Source: Candidatus Woesearchaeota archaeon | Lineage (GTDB): Archaea; Nanobdellota; Nanobdellia; Woesearchaeales; ARS49 | DNA length: 64,000 nucleotides | Direction of reading: 5' to 3' | Assembly (NCBI GenBank): GCA_017609645.1 | Contig: JAFCDQ010000001.1 | Coordinates: forward strand, 1-64,000 | Shown: positions 17,840-27,317 of the stretch, one piece after another | Layout: each line of letters opens with the position of its first letter | How positions within the stretch are numbered: position 1 is the stretch's first letter | Notes under the pieces: generated by a model | What the model was told of the DNA's origin: nothing | What the model saw: only the letters and a program-made list of their open reading frames with translations | Database searches by the model: none | Program-made: the position numbers and the translations under genes

Positions 17840-18508
17840 TTAAAGTTTCTTTTTGACACTCTTAATAATCTTCTTAGCTTCTTCCTTTAAAGCAAGTCCA
17901 AAACCAATACCAACCATCAAAGCAAGCCCTAACATCACACCAGCCAATACAACTAAGAAACTAGACTGGGCAATATCAACTTTTAATCCAATCTGGTCTA
18001 ATGCAATCAAAAAGACAAAGATAATAACAACTGTCTTAACGAAACCTGCAATCAAACCCGCTGACTTTGCTTTAGTGTCTTTTATCTTTAGACTAATATA
18101 ATCAGCAGCCATCAAACCAAGCAATGCTATAATTACACCAACAATCACATTTGGAATCCATGTAGCAACCTCATAAAAGAAAGATGCTAATGTATTTAAT
18201 TTAATGATATGCGCTGCTGCTGGCAAGAACAAAATGAACAAATACCATTTTGTAATCACAGCAAGAAAATGGCTTAATTTAAACGCGCCAATAACTCTTG
18301 TCATGTTAGTCTTTTTTAAAGCCCAAGAATCAAGCTTTATTTTAACTAAAACTTTCTCTAAAATATTACCAATAATTACTGCCACAAAATATCCAAATAA
18401 TAAAATAATAATGGCGGCAATAATGCCAGGCACTACATTGACTAAACCCTGCCATAACGCATACAATGGGTCAACAATTGAAGCACCTAATTGTTGAAGA
18501 AAAGCCAT
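17840..18508 (-). CDS. TM-helix-repeat membrane protein (mechanosensitive-channel related)
   Basis: 222 aa with five hydrophobic helices and two copies of the conserved TM_helix repeat (GIIAAIIILLFGYFVAVIIG and VIVGVIIALLGLMAADYI), each starting with a WxPN/VP turn. A basic C-terminal tail follows. The repeat occurs in CmpX and MscS-related channels; the MscS beta domain is absent. A role in osmotic protection is plausible but inferred. Confidence 0.7.
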   Translation of the reverse strand: MAFLQQLGASIVDPLYALWQGLVNVVPGIIAAIIILLFGYFVAVIIGNILEKVLVKIKLDSWALKKTNMTRVIGAFKLSHFLAVITKWYLFILFLPAAAHIIKLNTLASFFYEVATWIPNVIVGVIIALLGLMAADYISLKIKDTKAKSAGLIAGFVKTVVIIFVFLIALDQIGLKVDIAQSSFLVVLAGVMLGLALMVGIGFGLALKEEAKKIIKSVKKKL

Positions 18509-18566
18509 AATTAATCACCTCTTTTAATGAACATGAAATTCTTTGAAAGAATATTTAATTTAATCA

Positions 18567-18590
18567 TAAAAAAAAAATAAAAAATTAGAA
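18567..18590 (-). terminator. T-rich terminator after the S-layer gene
   Basis: On the minus strand the gene is followed by a run of T broken by single A residues, the usual archaeal intrinsic termination signal. No strong hairpin precedes it. Confidence 0.5.
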
Positions 18591-18593
18591 GGC

Positions 18594-21329
18594 TTAAACT
18601 GCCTTCACAGTTATGTCGGTTAAGGTTGTACCAGTAACTTCAGCCTCTTTGCTTTCTACACTAACAATTTGGCTTGTAGCAACTGCTCTACATCCCTGCC
18701 TGGTGTTCAAAGCACTTCTACCGTTGACTAACAAAGCGACATTACCATTTGCATGTTCAAACAATTTGATAACTGCTTTGTTTTCTCCGACAGACTCCCA
18801 GCATGGTTCTGGGTTGCCTAGAAGAGCTGCTGCAACAGTGTTAGCACATGGACCGCCGATAACAATTGCATTGTAGTTTGAATACGTGTTTGCATATTCA
18901 AGGTCGGTTCCTGCTGCGCCAATCTGAATTGGTTGCATTTGCTCAAATCCACCAGCACTGACTTCAGAAGTTGTTACAGATCCACCAGTCACGAACACTC
19001 TTGCTCCTCTTTGACTTAATGGATACTCGTAGGTAAGATCCTCTGCTTTGTCAGTTCCACTAGGGTTGTACCATTCTGCGAACACACCATAGCTACTTAG
19101 ACCTTGTTCAAGATCTTCGTTTTCTTCTAGCTCGTGCAATCCATAGAAAATACCCAAGTTAGCAACTACGCCATTACCAGCAATTCCAATATTGTTGTTA
19201 AGTCTTGCAGTAACGTTAGTGAATAAAGATTCATCACTGGTTGCTTCGTCAAACTCTTTTGCAAGAGTTATCAAAGTTAAGTTAATCCAGTTCTCTTTGT
19301 TACCTACACAGTTTGGAATACCATCAACTCCTTGTGCATTGGCTGTAAAGTTTGCAACAGGCCAGGCTCTATCAGCAGTCACATTAGGTCCATTAGTTAT
19401 GTTCATACAACATTGCCATCCTAGGTTCAAAAACCCTTCGCCTTGTATTGCCACTAAGGCCTTTCCTAAACCACTTCTACTCAAGTTAACATTGACTGCA
19501 CCATCACCATTTAAGTCAATAGCCAATTGGTTAATTGTTGCAGCTGGAGTGTTTACGTTTCTTGTAACTTGATAAGTTACACCACCAACAACAAGATTTC
19601 CTTGGTTAGTTCCTGCGTCATAAACAATAGTTCTTCTACCAGTACCTAAGTCAGTAAAGGTCAATTCTCTATTGTTTGTATCAACATTGTCATATCTCAT
19701 CACGTGGGTGAAACAAGTGTTGTCTGCTGCGTTTGCAGTTGGTGTGTTATATGGAGTTGCTAGACAATTACTCAAAACAAAGTAATCATCATCACCAATG
19801 TTAAATGCGGCTGTGGCATTTGGATACATACACTCAGTAAACCACAAATCATCAGTACGATCGCCGTAAACCATAGCTCCTACAGCAGTAGTTATTGGAG
19901 ATCCACCAGGGGCTGCGTTTCTATTACTTGCATATGGATGATCATAGAAGATACCTTCTTGATTAGTCCATTCTAAATCATACTCAGAGTTTCCTGCAGC
20001 ATCAAGCCTTACCAGAGTTACACCAGTGTCCATCAAACCTTCGTATCGGATATCCCAATTTGGAGTTAACATACCTTCTGGTTCATCAAGTTGTTCTCTT
20101 AAACCAGTTCCTGGAGCAACATACATATCTCCTAGAATTGCATCTCCAAACAAGTTATACCTTACAAAATTAATTCTAAAGTATTCTCTTTGGTTTGCGT
20201 CAGTAAACTCACCACTAATAGTGACATTAGAGTCTTCAATGGTTTCTTCATTTACCTTTACACCTGCTTGCACAGCACCTTGGCCAGTCGTGTTAGTATC
20301 TTCAAAGCTTATTTTATAAGCTCCTAGATAGAACTGAACAATAGATTTCTGAATGTCCTTACCAGTTGCAAGAATATCCCTAATACCTATCTGAGTTCCA
20401 TCAACAAGAACATCGGTATCACCATCAGTTAATTCATCAGTGATTTCACCATTGATTCTAAACTTAACAGAACCTTCTCCTGAATTGGATGTTTCTGAGA
20501 TAACTAATATTTCTACCTCATATTCTTTTCCATCAACAACATAGGTTTCAGCATCGTTTTCTCCTAAAACAGCTGAAATAGCTCCGCCAATTAAATCAAG
20601 TTGTAATGGCCAGTTTGGAGTAGGGGAGTTGTTAACACCAAAGTCCATCGCAGGAAGATTTGTGTCAACTACAACAAATGGTTGACCTAGGACAGTAATG
20701 TCCTCATCTTCAAGATCTCTCAAATCTCCAGCAGCTTCCCACCTAGATTCAAGACCTTGCTCAAACTCAAGCTCCCATTGTAATAGGAAAGCTCCATCTT
20801 CCCAATATAAGTAATGACCCACTCTATCTCTTTCATCAGGTTCGAAAAGAACAGCTCCACTTAAGAAACCGCCAGCAGCACCATTGTCTGGAAATCTTAA
20901 ATATTGATTGTATTCAGTACTTCCTTGCCTGGTTACTATCTGTCCACCTCTTAACAAGTCAACATCAACTTCAGTAATTGTCTCTCTAACATTACCAATT
21001 GACTCGCCAATCTCTAAAAGATCAGAAGTAGAACCAATTTCAACAGCATCACCCTCAATAACTGTTTGGGTAGGTCCTCCAGGAGCAGCAACCCTCTTTA
21101 CAGCAGAAGTTTGCAGTGCCTGAATCACATCAATAGCACCTACGACATCAGAACCTGCAGCATTGGCACCAACAATAATGGCCAAATTCGTAGCAGGTGT
21201 TCCATCGACAACAAATGGTGCAGGCCAGCTTGATAAACTATATGCTGAAGCACCAAAGATAGTAGCACCAACCATGGTTAAACCCATACCAAGAGCAACC
21301 ATCCTTTTAATTGCTTTCATAGCTTTCAT
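18594..21329 (-). CDS. S-layer protein, methanococcal type
   Basis: 911 aa. Signal peptide KRMVALGMGLTMVGATIFGASA, then the family hallmark ATNLAIIVGANAAGSDVVGAID. The centre is acidic and Thr/Asn-rich. The C-terminal block (NAIVIGGPCANTVAAALL, IKLFEHANGNVALLVNGRSA and TRQGC) is the conserved end of archaeal S-layer proteins. An SD (GGAGGTG) lies seven bases before the ATG. Codon use is richer in G/C-ending codons than its neighbours, as expected for a very abundant protein. It forms the outer lattice, and the locus 1-12 kb may glycosylate it. Confidence 0.9.
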   Translation of the reverse strand: MKAMKAIKRMVALGMGLTMVGATIFGASAYSLSSWPAPFVVDGTPATNLAIIVGANAAGSDVVGAIDVIQALQTSAVKRVAAPGGPTQTVIEGDAVEIGSTSDLLEIGESIGNVRETITEVDVDLLRGGQIVTRQGSTEYNQYLRFPDNGAAGGFLSGAVLFEPDERDRVGHYLYWEDGAFLLQWELEFEQGLESRWEAAGDLRDLEDEDITVLGQPFVVVDTNLPAMDFGVNNSPTPNWPLQLDLIGGAISAVLGENDAETYVVDGKEYEVEILVISETSNSGEGSVKFRINGEITDELTDGDTDVLVDGTQIGIRDILATGKDIQKSIVQFYLGAYKISFEDTNTTGQGAVQAGVKVNEETIEDSNVTISGEFTDANQREYFRINFVRYNLFGDAILGDMYVAPGTGLREQLDEPEGMLTPNWDIRYEGLMDTGVTLVRLDAAGNSEYDLEWTNQEGIFYDHPYASNRNAAPGGSPITTAVGAMVYGDRTDDLWFTECMYPNATAAFNIGDDDYFVLSNCLATPYNTPTANAADNTCFTHVMRYDNVDTNNRELTFTDLGTGRRTIVYDAGTNQGNLVVGGVTYQVTRNVNTPAATINQLAIDLNGDGAVNVNLSRSGLGKALVAIQGEGFLNLGWQCCMNITNGPNVTADRAWPVANFTANAQGVDGIPNCVGNKENWINLTLITLAKEFDEATSDESLFTNVTARLNNNIGIAGNGVVANLGIFYGLHELEENEDLEQGLSSYGVFAEWYNPSGTDKAEDLTYEYPLSQRGARVFVTGGSVTTSEVSAGGFEQMQPIQIGAAGTDLEYANTYSNYNAIVIGGPCANTVAAALLGNPEPCWESVGENKAVIKLFEHANGNVALLVNGRSALNTRQGCRAVATSQIVSVESKEAEVTGTTLTDITVKAV

Positions 21330-21530
21330 TAATAAACACCTCCAGTGTTTTTTTAGTTGTTACAAAATCAGACATCCATTGCCTAACATTGCTTAATTGG
21401 GAAGCATAACTTCACCCGCATATATGTCATACACATATGCCTCTTTTTTGACGAGTTTAGCGAATAGAAACGCAACTCGCAAGCATATTTATTTGATATT
21501 TGATTTATAAAGTTTTCGTAAGAAAAGACG
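21330..21530 (-). promoter_or_regulatory. S-layer promoter and ~150-nt leader
   Basis: A TATA-like CTTTATAAATC lies near 21503-21512 on the minus strand. Transcription starting ~25 nt downstream would give a leader of about 150 nt, long for this genome, where many genes look leaderless. It contains the near-palindrome CATATATGTCATACACATATG (complementary strand in this orientation) and ends in a strong SD. No gene is seen in this stretch. Confidence 0.45.
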
Positions 21531-21710
21531 TATTTAATTCAAGCAATTTCAAAAAGCTTTATAGAGGGTAAATTCAAGAGTTTTGGGCGTCATCATTTAG
21601 CAATAGTGATGGAAATTTTGGGTAAATTTCGGTTTAAATAAGTTATGAAACAAAGGTTCAGTAAACAAGGGCCATATATTTTTAAACTACTCAGCTTTTT
21701 AAGCATTTAC

Positions 21711-21794
21711 GCGGGTGTGCCGGAGTGGTCAAACGGGTCAGGCTTAGGACCTGATGGCTTAGTGCCTACGCAGGTTCGAACCCTGTCGCCCGCA
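21711..21794 (+). tRNA. tRNA-Leu (anticodon TAG)
   Basis: 84 nt with a long variable arm, as for class II tRNAs. Acceptor GCGGGTG pairs with CGCCCGC; the anticodon loop is CTTAGGA with TAG at 34-36; T-loop TTCGAAC; discriminator A; CCA not encoded. No intron. Confidence 0.95.
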
Positions 21795-21851
21795 TTTTTT
21801 CTAAAAAAGAATAATAACCTGTCACCTTTAGGTGGCTTTTCCTGGCGCAGC

Positions 21852-21883
21852 CAGGTGGGAACCCTGTTGCCTGCATTTATTCT
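21852..21883 (+). repeat. Degenerate copy of the tRNA-Leu 3' end
   Basis: 32 bases matching 21771-21802 at 27 positions: T-stem CAGG/CCTG, GAACCCTGT, then the acceptor and the T-rich trailer. The T-loop is altered, so it is not a working tRNA. Two small hairpins (CACCT..AGGTG and CCTGGC..GCCAGG) lie in 21826-21856. Possibly an attachment-site scar. Confidence 0.6.
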
Positions 21884-21888
21884 TAGAA

Positions 21889-22056
21889 TTAATGACCTAT
21901 GTGTCTATTTCTTTTTTTTGGACTGTTGCCATAACCGCAACTAGCACACTTTTTTTTACTAACATGAAAACTTCTTAAGCCGCAGCGTCTACAAACTATA
22001 TGAGACTTACCTTTTGATTTCCTTCCTTGAGAACCTGTGCCGCCTTTACCTTTCAT
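21889..22056 (-). CDS. rpl37e: Large ribosomal subunit protein eL37
   Basis: 55 aa, too short for most gene finders. The sequence contains the zinc ribbon [21 protein letters not shown], split here as CRRCG and CASCG, and a basic N-terminus ([18 protein letters not shown]) typical of eL37. The ATG at 22056 follows the LSm stop by two bases; the LSm-eL37 pair is a conserved archaeal operon. Confidence 0.93.
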   Translation of the reverse strand: MKGKGGTGSQGRKSKGKSHIVCRRCGLRSFHVSKKKCASCGYGNSPKKRNRHIGH

Positions 22057-22058
22057 TT

Positions 22059-22280
22059 TTACGCTGGACTAATAAGAATTATTGTGTCTCCTCTAATGAA
22101 AACTGTACCTAGTTTTCTTTTAACATCACCTTCAACACGCTCTTCAGTCTCATCAAGTACAATATTAATATGAATATCAAAAGCACGCAAAACTCCAATA
22201 AATTGGTGACCATTCTTTAATTCAATAATAACTTTTTTATCTTTTGCACGATTTAATGCATCTAAAGGTCTTGCATCCAT
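22059..22280 (-). CDS. Sm-like RNA-binding protein (LSm)
   Basis: 73 aa covering Sm1 ([21 protein letters not shown] with the NGxxFxGxLxxFD pattern) and Sm2 ([13 protein letters not shown]). It forms a ring that binds U-rich RNA. TATA-like ATTTATATA near 22323-22331, then a ~40-nt leader with GGGGTG as SD. Co-transcribed with eL37. Confidence 0.93.
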   Translation of the reverse strand: MDARPLDALNRAKDKKVIIELKNGHQFIGVLRAFDIHINIVLDETEERVEGDVKRKLGTVFIRGDTIILISPA

Positions 22281-22347
22281 AAAAACACCCCACGGTAAAT
22301 TGTAATTCAGTAACTTAACCTTTCATATATAAATGTTTCTAAAACCG

Positions 22348-23712
22348 TCAGAAACCAAAACCTTTTCTTCTACGCTCAAGATAAGAAGGAAGCACTTTAA
22401 CAAAAATCACAACCAACAAAAGCAAAAGCACAATAAACAAAAGAGTCTTAAGGAAAGAACCTCTTTTTTGATATTCTTTCTCTTGAGGCAGATCAAGCTT
22501 TACATCTTCTTCATCAGATTCTTCGATTATGTCAGAAATATTAGCAACAACTTCTTCCTCGACAACTTCTATTTCATCATCACAAACATCACCCAATCCA
22601 TCAGCATCAACATCAACCTGATCAGGATTAGCATCTCTAGGGCAATTATCAACAACATCTGAAACACTATCATTATCAAGATCCTCAAAATAAAAAACTC
22701 TTAACACAGAATCTTTTGTACTTCTATCTTCATTCAAATCACCTTCAAGCTTCTCATGAGTCAAAACAACAGCAAAATCTTCAAAAAGAACAGGATTAGA
22801 ACAATACAAATCATTCAGAAACCACGAATCAGTAATCTTAGAATAACCCATCAACTTATTATTCTCAACAAAAACAACAATATCCTTAAAAACTGAAGGA
22901 AACGCACCAGACAAAGAAACATCAACTTTATTCAAATCAGGCAGAGTAAGAATCACAGGAAAAAGATCATCCAAATCCCCATCTTCATTAACATCCTTCT
23001 TCACCAAAACCTCATTCGCAGTGAACACTAACATCTTATCTTTATATACTGAAGGAGCCTCGCCAGGAATAGCAGTATTAATTAATGAAAAATCCTCAAA
23101 CAAAAGCACTCTTATAATCTTATCATTAGTTTTGGCATCTCCATTAAGATCATTGCCATATTCTTTCTCGTCAGTCTCGAAAACAGCTAACTTCAAACCA
23201 GCAAAAGCATTCATGCCGACAATTTCCGTATTATTAATTGTTTTAAGCTCTATATCATAAATATGAATTACATGATCTTCTGTATCTTCATCCTTATTAA
23301 GGTCCATTGCAACATCTTTCTCGAAAACATCAAAAACAATCGTATTACCATGAATAGAAGGATTCTGACCAACAAAATCAGTATCATAAACCTTTTTTTC
23401 TTTAATATTAAAATATCTTATAACACGATCATTAAAATCTTCATCAAGATTCACGTCCTTGTTAATCTCTTCTTCACTTGAGTCAAAAGCAATAATAAAA
23501 CCATAAACAGAAGGGTTACTTCCTTTAGCAATAAAATAAGATTCTTTATTCTTTAAATTATAAGAATATAAACCCTCGTCATTCTCATAAGCTATAGTAT
23601 CACTATAAGCACTAAAATCAAAAGCAGGTATGCCTGTATTTTCTACTCTTAAAGCTAACACTGGCAAAATCAAAACCAACAAGACTACAATTAAAAAAAA
23701 ATATTTACGCAT
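22348..23712 (-). CDS. Secreted beta-propeller-like protein with repeated Ca-binding loops
   Basis: 454 aa from ATG 23712, where a signal peptide starts (RKYFFLIVVLLVLILPVLAL). The body repeats a ~50-residue blade, each with a DxNxDxxxxD loop: DVNLDEDFNDRVIRYF, DLNKDEDTEDHVIHIY, DLNGDAKTNDKIIRVL, DVNEDGDLDDLFPVIL and DLNEDRSTKDSVLRVF. Then come thrombospondin type-3 repeats (DLDNDSVSDVVDNCP; DVDADGLGDVCDDE), an acidic linker, one TM helix near the C-terminus (TLLFIVLLLLLVVIFV) and a basic tail. Surface-exposed and Ca-stabilised. Blade count and partner unknown. Confidence 0.7.
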   Translation of the reverse strand: MRKYFFLIVVLLVLILPVLALRVENTGIPAFDFSAYSDTIAYENDEGLYSYNLKNKESYFIAKGSNPSVYGFIIAFDSSEEEINKDVNLDEDFNDRVIRYFNIKEKKVYDTDFVGQNPSIHGNTIVFDVFEKDVAMDLNKDEDTEDHVIHIYDIELKTINNTEIVGMNAFAGLKLAVFETDEKEYGNDLNGDAKTNDKIIRVLLFEDFSLINTAIPGEAPSVYKDKMLVFTANEVLVKKDVNEDGDLDDLFPVILTLPDLNKVDVSLSGAFPSVFKDIVVFVENNKLMGYSKITDSWFLNDLYCSNPVLFEDFAVVLTHEKLEGDLNEDRSTKDSVLRVFYFEDLDNDSVSDVVDNCPRDANPDQVDVDADGLGDVCDDEIEVVEEEVVANISDIIEESDEEDVKLDLPQEKEYQKRGSFLKTLLFIVLLLLLVVIFVKVLPSYLERRRKGFGF

Positions 23713-23798
23713 GATAAGCAAGTAAATCACTGGATTTTTTAAATATTGCTGGAATCCAAAGGTAAACATTTATAAATAAACAGCAAAAATTAGAGTAA

Positions 23799-24182
23799 AT
23801 GGTAATTACACAAAAGGCAGGATTAAGGAGAAAAGCAAGCGGAGGAAGATATCATCCGCTTAAAGGTAAAAAGAAATGCCACATAGGCAGAAAATCCTCT
23901 GAAACAAAAATAGGAGAAACAAAAATAAAAAACATAAGAACCAAAGGAGGAGGACTTAAAACAAGAATTCTTTCTACAGATCAGGTTAACATTGCTGATC
24001 CTAAAACAAAAAAAATTACAAAAACCAAAATAATCAATGTTTTAGAATGTGCTGCAAATAGAAATTTCGCAAGACGTAACATTATGGTAAAAGGAACAAT
24101 AGTAGAAACAAAGTTAGGCAAAGCAAAAATAACAAGCAGACCAGGACAACAAGGCACAGTAAATGCCATCCTTATAGAATAA
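23799..24182 (+). CDS. rps8e: Small ribosomal subunit protein eS8
   Basis: 127 aa, basic, with the eS8 hallmarks RRKASGGRYHPLKGKKKCHIGR, RTKGGGLKTRIL and the C-terminal TSRPGQQGTVNAIL. A TATA-like ATTTATAAATAA lies ~28 nt upstream, implying a leaderless transcript. Monocistronic between a minus-strand gene and nrdR. Confidence 0.95.
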   Translation: MVITQKAGLRRKASGGRYHPLKGKKKCHIGRKSSETKIGETKIKNIRTKGGGLKTRILSTDQVNIADPKTKKITKTKIINVLECAANRNFARRNIMVKGTIVETKLGKAKITSRPGQQGTVNAILIE

Positions 24183-24213
24183 TTCTATTTTTTTACTTCG
24201 AAAAGTGGTTAGA

Positions 24214-24276
24214 AATATTTATATACTTCCTAGGTTCTTGTGTTTTTGGAATAAATAAAAACGCCATATCTAGTGT
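24214..24276 (+). promoter_or_regulatory. nrd operon promoter with NrdR-box-like operator
   Basis: TATA-like ATATTTATATA at about 24215-24225. Downstream, ACGCCATATCTAGTGT at 24261-24276 matches the NrdR box consensus (acaCwATATaTwGTGt) at 13 of 16 positions. A half-site resembling its 3' part (TCTTGTGT) ends at 24243, 33 bases upstream of the box end. The sites lie around and after the expected start point, suiting repression. Confidence 0.6.
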
Positions 24277-24318
24277 TTTTTCACTCTAAAATTACACATA
24301 TCAAAAAAGAGGTAGATA

Positions 24319-24780
24319 ATGAAATGTCCTTATTGCAATAAAATTGAAACAAAGGTTCTTGAATCCCGAATCTGCGAATCAGACAGAACTATTAGAAGAA
24401 GAAGAGAATGCAATGAGTGCTCAAAAAGATTCACAACATATGAACGAACAGAACTTGAATGCGTATATGTGATAAAAAAAGACAAAAGAAGAGAAGAATT
24501 TTCAAGAGAAAAACTAATGAAAGGAATAATAAAAGCCTGTGAAAAAAGACCTGTTTCTCAAGACAAAATAGAACGAAATGTAGACGAAATAGAAGCAAAA
24601 CTAAGAGCTAAAGGAAAAACAGAAATAAAAAGCAGAGAAATAGGAAGAAGGGTTATGGAAAAACTAAGACAACTCGACGAAGTCGCTTATGTGCGCTTTG
24701 CAAGCGTGTATAAAAAATTCAAAGACATAAACCAATTCGCAGAAGAAATAAAGATCCTAAAAAAGGAGGGAAAAACATGA
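24319..24780 (+). CDS. nrdR: Transcriptional repressor NrdR
   Basis: 153 aa. N-terminal zinc ribbon (MKCPYCNKIETKVLESR then RRRRECNECSKRFTTYER) and the ATP-cone domain (VIKKDKRREEFSREKLMKGI). NrdR senses ATP/dATP and represses ribonucleotide reductase genes. It precedes and overlaps nrdJ by four bases, and an NrdR-like box sits in its own leader, so autoregulation is likely. SD: AGAGGTAG. Confidence 0.95.
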   Translation: MKCPYCNKIETKVLESRICESDRTIRRRRECNECSKRFTTYERTELECVYVIKKDKRREEFSREKLMKGIIKACEKRPVSQDKIERNVDEIEAKLRAKGKTEIKSREIGRRVMEKLRQLDEVAYVRFASVYKKFKDINQFAEEIKILKKEGKT

Positions 24781-27317
24781 CTGAAGAAACAAAAACAATC
24801 CCCTTGGAGAAACCTCCATTCGGAGATATCTTACTAACTGAAAACCAAAGGAAAGTTATCAAAGACAAATATTTGAAAGATGACAAAACAGTAGAAGACT
24901 GGTTATGGAGAATCTCAAAAAATATCGCATTATCAGAATTATTATATCATCCAGAAATACCCCGAGAAACATTACTTTCAGGCGTCACTTATGAACCAGA
25001 ATGGACCGAAATAACTGAAAATGAAAAAGCAGAACTATTATTGATACACGCAAACAAAAGAACATACCCTGAACGATTTAAAAACCACAGACAATTCATA
25101 GTAAATCTGTATTCTATCCTCGAGAAAAGTGAAAAAGCAAGAGAAATTGTCGCGAAAACAGCAATAGCATTTTATGACATGCTGGCAAATTTTGATTTCC
25201 TGCCAAACAGTCCAACATTAATGAATGCAGGAAGAGAATTACAACAACTAAGTGCCTGCTATGTTCTGCCAATAGAAGATTCAATAGAAGGCTGGGGTTT
25301 AACCGCTTTGAACACAATGGTAATACATAAAAGCGGAGGTGGAACTGGTTTTTCAGTGTGCAGAGTAAGACCAAGAGGAGATGCAGTAAAATCAACAAAA
25401 GGAATTGCATCAGGACCATTAAGCCCTCTAAAAATCATAAATAGTGCAACAGAAGAAGTAAAACAAGGAGGAACAAGAAGAGGCGCAAACATGGGTATAC
25501 TTCCTGTATGGCATCCAGACATAGAAGAATTTATCGACTTAAAAACAAAAGAAGGGATGCTGGAAAACTTCAACATAAGCGTTGCAATGGACGAAAAATT
25601 CATGCAAGCTGTAAAAAATGAAGAAGAATATGAACTCTTAAATCCAAAAGATAACAAAGTAACAGGAAAAATAAACGCAAAAGAAATCTTCAATAAAATA
25701 AGTGAAAATGCCTGGAAAACAGGAGATCCAGGAATCATCTGGCTAGACAAAATCAATCAAAGCTTTTCAAATCCAACACCTAAACTAGGAATGATTGAAA
25801 GTACAAACCCTTGCGGAGAACAACCATTGCTGCCAAACGAACCATGCAATCTCGGCAGCATAAATCTTTCTAAATTTGTAGTAATGGGAAAAATAGATTA
25901 TGCCCGACTGGGAGAACTTGCGAAATTAGCAGTTCATTTTTTAGACAATGTCATAGACGTAAACAACTATCCTCTTTCTGAAATAGAAAGAATGGCAAAA
26001 GGTAACAGAAGAATCGGTTTAGGAGTTATGGGCTGGGCAGAAATGTTATCCTTATTAGGAATAGCATATGACAGCGACGAAGCAATACAAAAAGCAGAAG
26101 AAGTAATGGGCTTTGTAAATGAAAAAGCTCTGCAAGCAAGCGAAGAATTAGCATTACAAAGAGGAGTATTTCCCTTTTTCAAAGACAGCATTTATGATGA
26201 AAAAGGAGAAAATAAAAAAGAATGGGCAAAAGGCCGTCCAAGAAACGCTGCGCGGACAACAATCGCGCCAACAGGAACAATAGCAATAGCAGCAGGGGTA
26301 CAAGGAAGTGGAATAGAACCATTCTTCAGCATAGTATACACACGATACAATGGAAAAGCCATAGATGCATTAAAAGAAGGGAAAAAACCTTCAGACGAAG
26401 ACACCTTTTACGAAATTAATCCAATATTCAGAAAAACAGCTGAAAAAAACAATTACTTTGGATTAAAACCAGAAGAATTATGGAAAAAAATAGAGGAAAA
26501 CCATAACAGCGTCAAAGGTGTAACAGAAATACCAAAAGAAATACAAACAATATTCATAACCGCACATGACCTTTCAGTAGAATGGCATATCAAAATGCAA
26601 GCAGCATATCAAAAACACACCGACAATGCAGTAAGCAAAACAATCAATCTATCAAACAAAGCAACCGTAGAAGACATAAGAAAAGCATACTGGCTCGCGT
26701 ATGAGTTAGACTGCAAAGGAGTCACAGTCTACAGAGACGGTAGCAAAAGTCTACAGATTTTAAATCTAAAAGAAAAACAAATAGAAGAAAAGAAAACAAA
26801 AAGAATAAAACCAGATTATTCACAAGGACTTGCATCAGTGTATTATAGATTTGAAACAGGACATGGACCTGTGCATGTACACGTCGATCATCAAGACGGA
26901 CAAATCTTTAAGGTTTTTACACATACAACACCTGTAGGAACAGAAATAGCAGGATTAACAAGCGTTCTTGGAATATTTATTTCAAAATATATTGAAACAG
27001 GTGGAGACGTAAATGTAATAAGAGAGCAATTAAACAGCATCAAAAGCGACAAACCCTATGGCTTTGGAAGCAAAAGAGTAGAAAGCATACCTCATGCAAT
27101 AAGCATGGCTCTTAATAAATTCTTAAGCCAAACAGGAAAAATGCCAGGACAACAATTGCTAACTCCTCATGTAGAAGAAGCACCTGCAGGCGTGACAACT
27201 GAAATAAAAAAAGACGATACACCGCACTGTTCAAAATGCCACAGCCCAAATGTATTCTTTGCTAGTGGCTGCTCAGGACCAACCTGCCTTGACTGCGGAC
27301 ACTCTACTTGCTCATGA
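24777..27317 (+). CDS. nrdJ: Ribonucleotide reductase, class II (adenosylcobalamin-dependent)
   Basis: 846 aa. Key features are SACYVLPIEDSIEGW (active-site Cys), GGGTGFSVCRVRPRGD, the NPCGEQPLLPNEPCNLGS loop holding the thiyl-radical Cys, and APTGTIAIAAGVQGSGIEP. The C-terminus bears a zinc-ribbon-like CSKCHSPNVFFASGCSG and TCLDCGHSTCS, which re-reduces or binds metal. It reduces NDP to dNDP without oxygen. The next gene makes its cofactor. Confidence 0.95.
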   Translation: MTEETKTIPLEKPPFGDILLTENQRKVIKDKYLKDDKTVEDWLWRISKNIALSELLYHPEIPRETLLSGVTYEPEWTEITENEKAELLLIHANKRTYPERFKNHRQFIVNLYSILEKSEKAREIVAKTAIAFYDMLANFDFLPNSPTLMNAGRELQQLSACYVLPIEDSIEGWGLTALNTMVIHKSGGGTGFSVCRVRPRGDAVKSTKGIASGPLSPLKIINSATEEVKQGGTRRGANMGILPVWHPDIEEFIDLKTKEGMLENFNISVAMDEKFMQAVKNEEEYELLNPKDNKVTGKINAKEIFNKISENAWKTGDPGIIWLDKINQSFSNPTPKLGMIESTNPCGEQPLLPNEPCNLGSINLSKFVVMGKIDYARLGELAKLAVHFLDNVIDVNNYPLSEIERMAKGNRRIGLGVMGWAEMLSLLGIAYDSDEAIQKAEEVMGFVNEKALQASEELALQRGVFPFFKDSIYDEKGENKKEWAKGRPRNAARTTIAPTGTIAIAAGVQGSGIEPFFSIVYTRYNGKAIDALKEGKKPSDEDTFYEINPIFRKTAEKNNYFGLKPEELWKKIEENHNSVKGVTEIPKEIQTIFITAHDLSVEWHIKMQAAYQKHTDNAVSKTINLSNKATVEDIRKAYWLAYELDCKGVTVYRDGSKSLQILNLKEKQIEEKKTKRIKPDYSQGLASVYYRFETGHGPVHVHVDHQDGQIFKVFTHTTPVGTEIAGLTSVLGIFISKYIETGGDVNVIREQLNSIKSDKPYGFGSKRVESIPHAISMALNKFLSQTGKMPGQQLLTPHVEEAPAGVTTEIKKDDTPHCSKCHSPNVFFASGCSGPTCLDCGHSTCS

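Noticed and set aside
18594-21329. Several long plus-strand frames opposite the S-layer gene
   Set aside because: They are shadows of a codon-biased gene; none has a plausible start signal or family match.
21645-21944. Open frame across tRNA-Leu on the plus strand
   Set aside because: It runs through the tRNA and the hairpins and has no protein-like composition; the tRNA explains the region.
24228-24243. Second full NrdR box upstream of the first
   Set aside because: Only 9 of 16 positions match; it is at best a half-site.
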